From Streptomyces cellulosae (GTDB taxonomy: Bacteria; Actinomycetota; Actinomycetes; Streptomycetales; Streptomycetaceae), in contig NZ_JOEV01000037.1 of NCBI RefSeq assembly GCF_000721105.1, positions 1 through 64,000 on the forward strand: a stretch of 64,000 bases of DNA, read 5' to 3'. Made by a program: the position numbers and the translations under genes. The notes below the pieces were generated by a model. It was not told where the DNA came from. It worked only from the letters and a program-made list of their open reading frames with translations, and did no database searches. Each line of letters starts with the position of its first letter. The stretch's first letter is position 1. Below, in pieces: positions 63,298 to 64,000 of the stretch.

Positions 63298-64000
63298 GCG
63301 TCCGCTCCATGCGCGCGTTCGTGCTGACCGCCCCCGGCACGTACGCGGTGCAGGAGGTTCCGACGCCGGTGGCCGCCCCCGGCGAAGCCGTCGTCGACGT
63401 CGAGCGGGTGGGCGTGTGCGGCACCGACGTGGAGTTCTTCACCGGCGAGATGGCCTACCTCCACCAGGGACACTCCTCCTACCCGATGCGGCTCGGCCAC
63501 GAGTGGGCCGCGCGCGTGGCCGAGGTCGGCGACGGCGTCGACCCCGCCTGGATCGGCCGACGCGTCATGGGCGACACCATGCTCGGCTGCGGCACCTGCC
63601 GCCGCTGCCGACGCGGGCACCAGCACGTCTGCGAGAAACGGCAGGAGGTCGGCGTACGCGGGGAGCGGCCCGGTGCCCTGGCCGAGCAACTCGCGGTACC
63701 GGCCACCTCGCTGCACTTCCTTCCCGACTCCGTCGACGCCGTACTCGGCGCGCTGGTGGAGCCGGGCGGCAATGCCCTGCGCGCCGCACGGGCGACCGCC
63801 CTGGGCCGTGGGGGCCGCGCCCTGATCCTGGGCCCGGGCACCATCGGACTGCTGGCCGCGATGTTCCTCCGCGCCGCCGGTACGGAGGTGCACCTGATGG
63901 GCCGCACCGACAGCTCGCTCGCCTTCGCCCGCGATCTGGGCTTCGAGCACGTGTGGTCGGAGGACTCCCTCCCGGACCTGCCGTTCGACGCGGTCGTCGA
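63294..64000 (+). CDS. Zinc-binding dehydrogenase, partial (cut by window end)
   Basis: The first 235 residues of a zinc MDR polyol- or sugar-acid-type dehydrogenase. Catalytic zinc residues are in GVCGTDVEFF and LGHEWAARV; the structural zinc set is CGTCRRCRRGHQHVC. The Rossmann loop is ILGPGTIGLLAAMFL. The ATG at 63294 overlaps the preceding stop (ATGA), and the sequence runs off the window. With the dehydratase and IclR regulator it suggests oxidation of a pentose or hexose derivative before dehydration. Confidence 0.85.
   Translation, partial: MSVRSMRAFVLTAPGTYAVQEVPTPVAAPGEAVVDVERVGVCGTDVEFFTGEMAYLHQGHSSYPMRLGHEWAARVAEVGDGVDPAWIGRRVMGDTMLGCGTCRRCRRGHQHVCEKRQEVGVRGERPGALAEQLAVPATSLHFLPDSVDAVLGALVEPGGNALRAARATALGRGGRALILGPGTIGLLAAMFLRAAGTEVHLMGRTDSSLAFARDLGFEHVWSEDSLPDLPFDAVV

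Overview
The window reads as chromosome of a high-GC actinomycete, most likely Streptomyces. Codon third positions are almost all G or C and GTG starts are common. The gene families are typical of the genus: a GAF-ANTAR protein, an RsbW-like ATPase, a PAS-SpoIIE phosphatase, an MmyB-like regulator, a CGNR protein, an ECF41 sigma factor and NsrR/Hmp. No rRNA, tRNA, CRISPR array or intact mobile element was seen. The density of broken genes and of small regulator-plus-enzyme pairs suggests an accessory region such as a chromosome arm.

Layout. 1-4.6 kb: a decayed GAF-ANTAR gene, an anti-sigma-type ATPase, a hemerythrin-like membrane protein, an NTF2-like protein and a quinone oxidoreductase gene cut by one in-frame TAG. 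5.0-10.1 kb: a complete urease operon (fused ureAB, ureC, ureF, ureG, ureD) closed by a stem-loop. 10.5-31.5 kb: a mosaic of intact regulators (HxlR, TetR, LysR, ArsR-like) and enzymes (SDR, MFS pump, thioesterase, quinone oxidoreductase, 3-hydroxyisobutyryl-CoA hydrolase, propionate-CoA ligase, Tat-type serine hydrolase), interleaved with at least a dozen truncated or frameshifted genes. Several are divergent neighbours whose facing 5' ends have both been removed.

31.9-44.8 kb is the most interesting block. It holds a fatty acyl-AMP ligase translationally coupled to a 2260-residue polyketide synthase (ACP-KS-AT-degenerate DH-KR-ACP-dead carrier-TE), then on the other strand a crotonyl-CoA carboxylase/reductase, then a secreted antigen-85-type esterase and a UGT-like glycosyltransferase. 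My inference is that a fatty acid is loaded as its adenylate, extended once with an alkylmalonyl unit supplied by the carboxylase/reductase, reduced to an alpha-alkyl-beta-hydroxy acid and released onto an acceptor that may be glycosylated and exported. In logic this resembles mycolic acid assembly (FadD32-Pks13-reductase-Ag85) outside the mycolate-producing genera.

45.0-57.4 kb: an SDR, a frameshifted MmyB-like regulator opposite a zinc alcohol dehydrogenase with a 23-bp palindrome between them, a secreted pectate lyase with an upstream LacI-type palindrome, a SUKH/SMI1 protein, an ECF41 sigma factor with its AhpD-like partner and a matching promoter, a PAS-SpoIIE phosphatase and a lipoprotein. 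57.6-60.0 kb: a cupin, then nsrR and hmp (nitric oxide detoxification), which share an operator-like element. 60.3-64.0 kb: a sugar-acid catabolic locus (IlvD/Edd dehydratase, divergent IclR regulator, FAH-like remnant, zinc dehydrogenase running off the edge).
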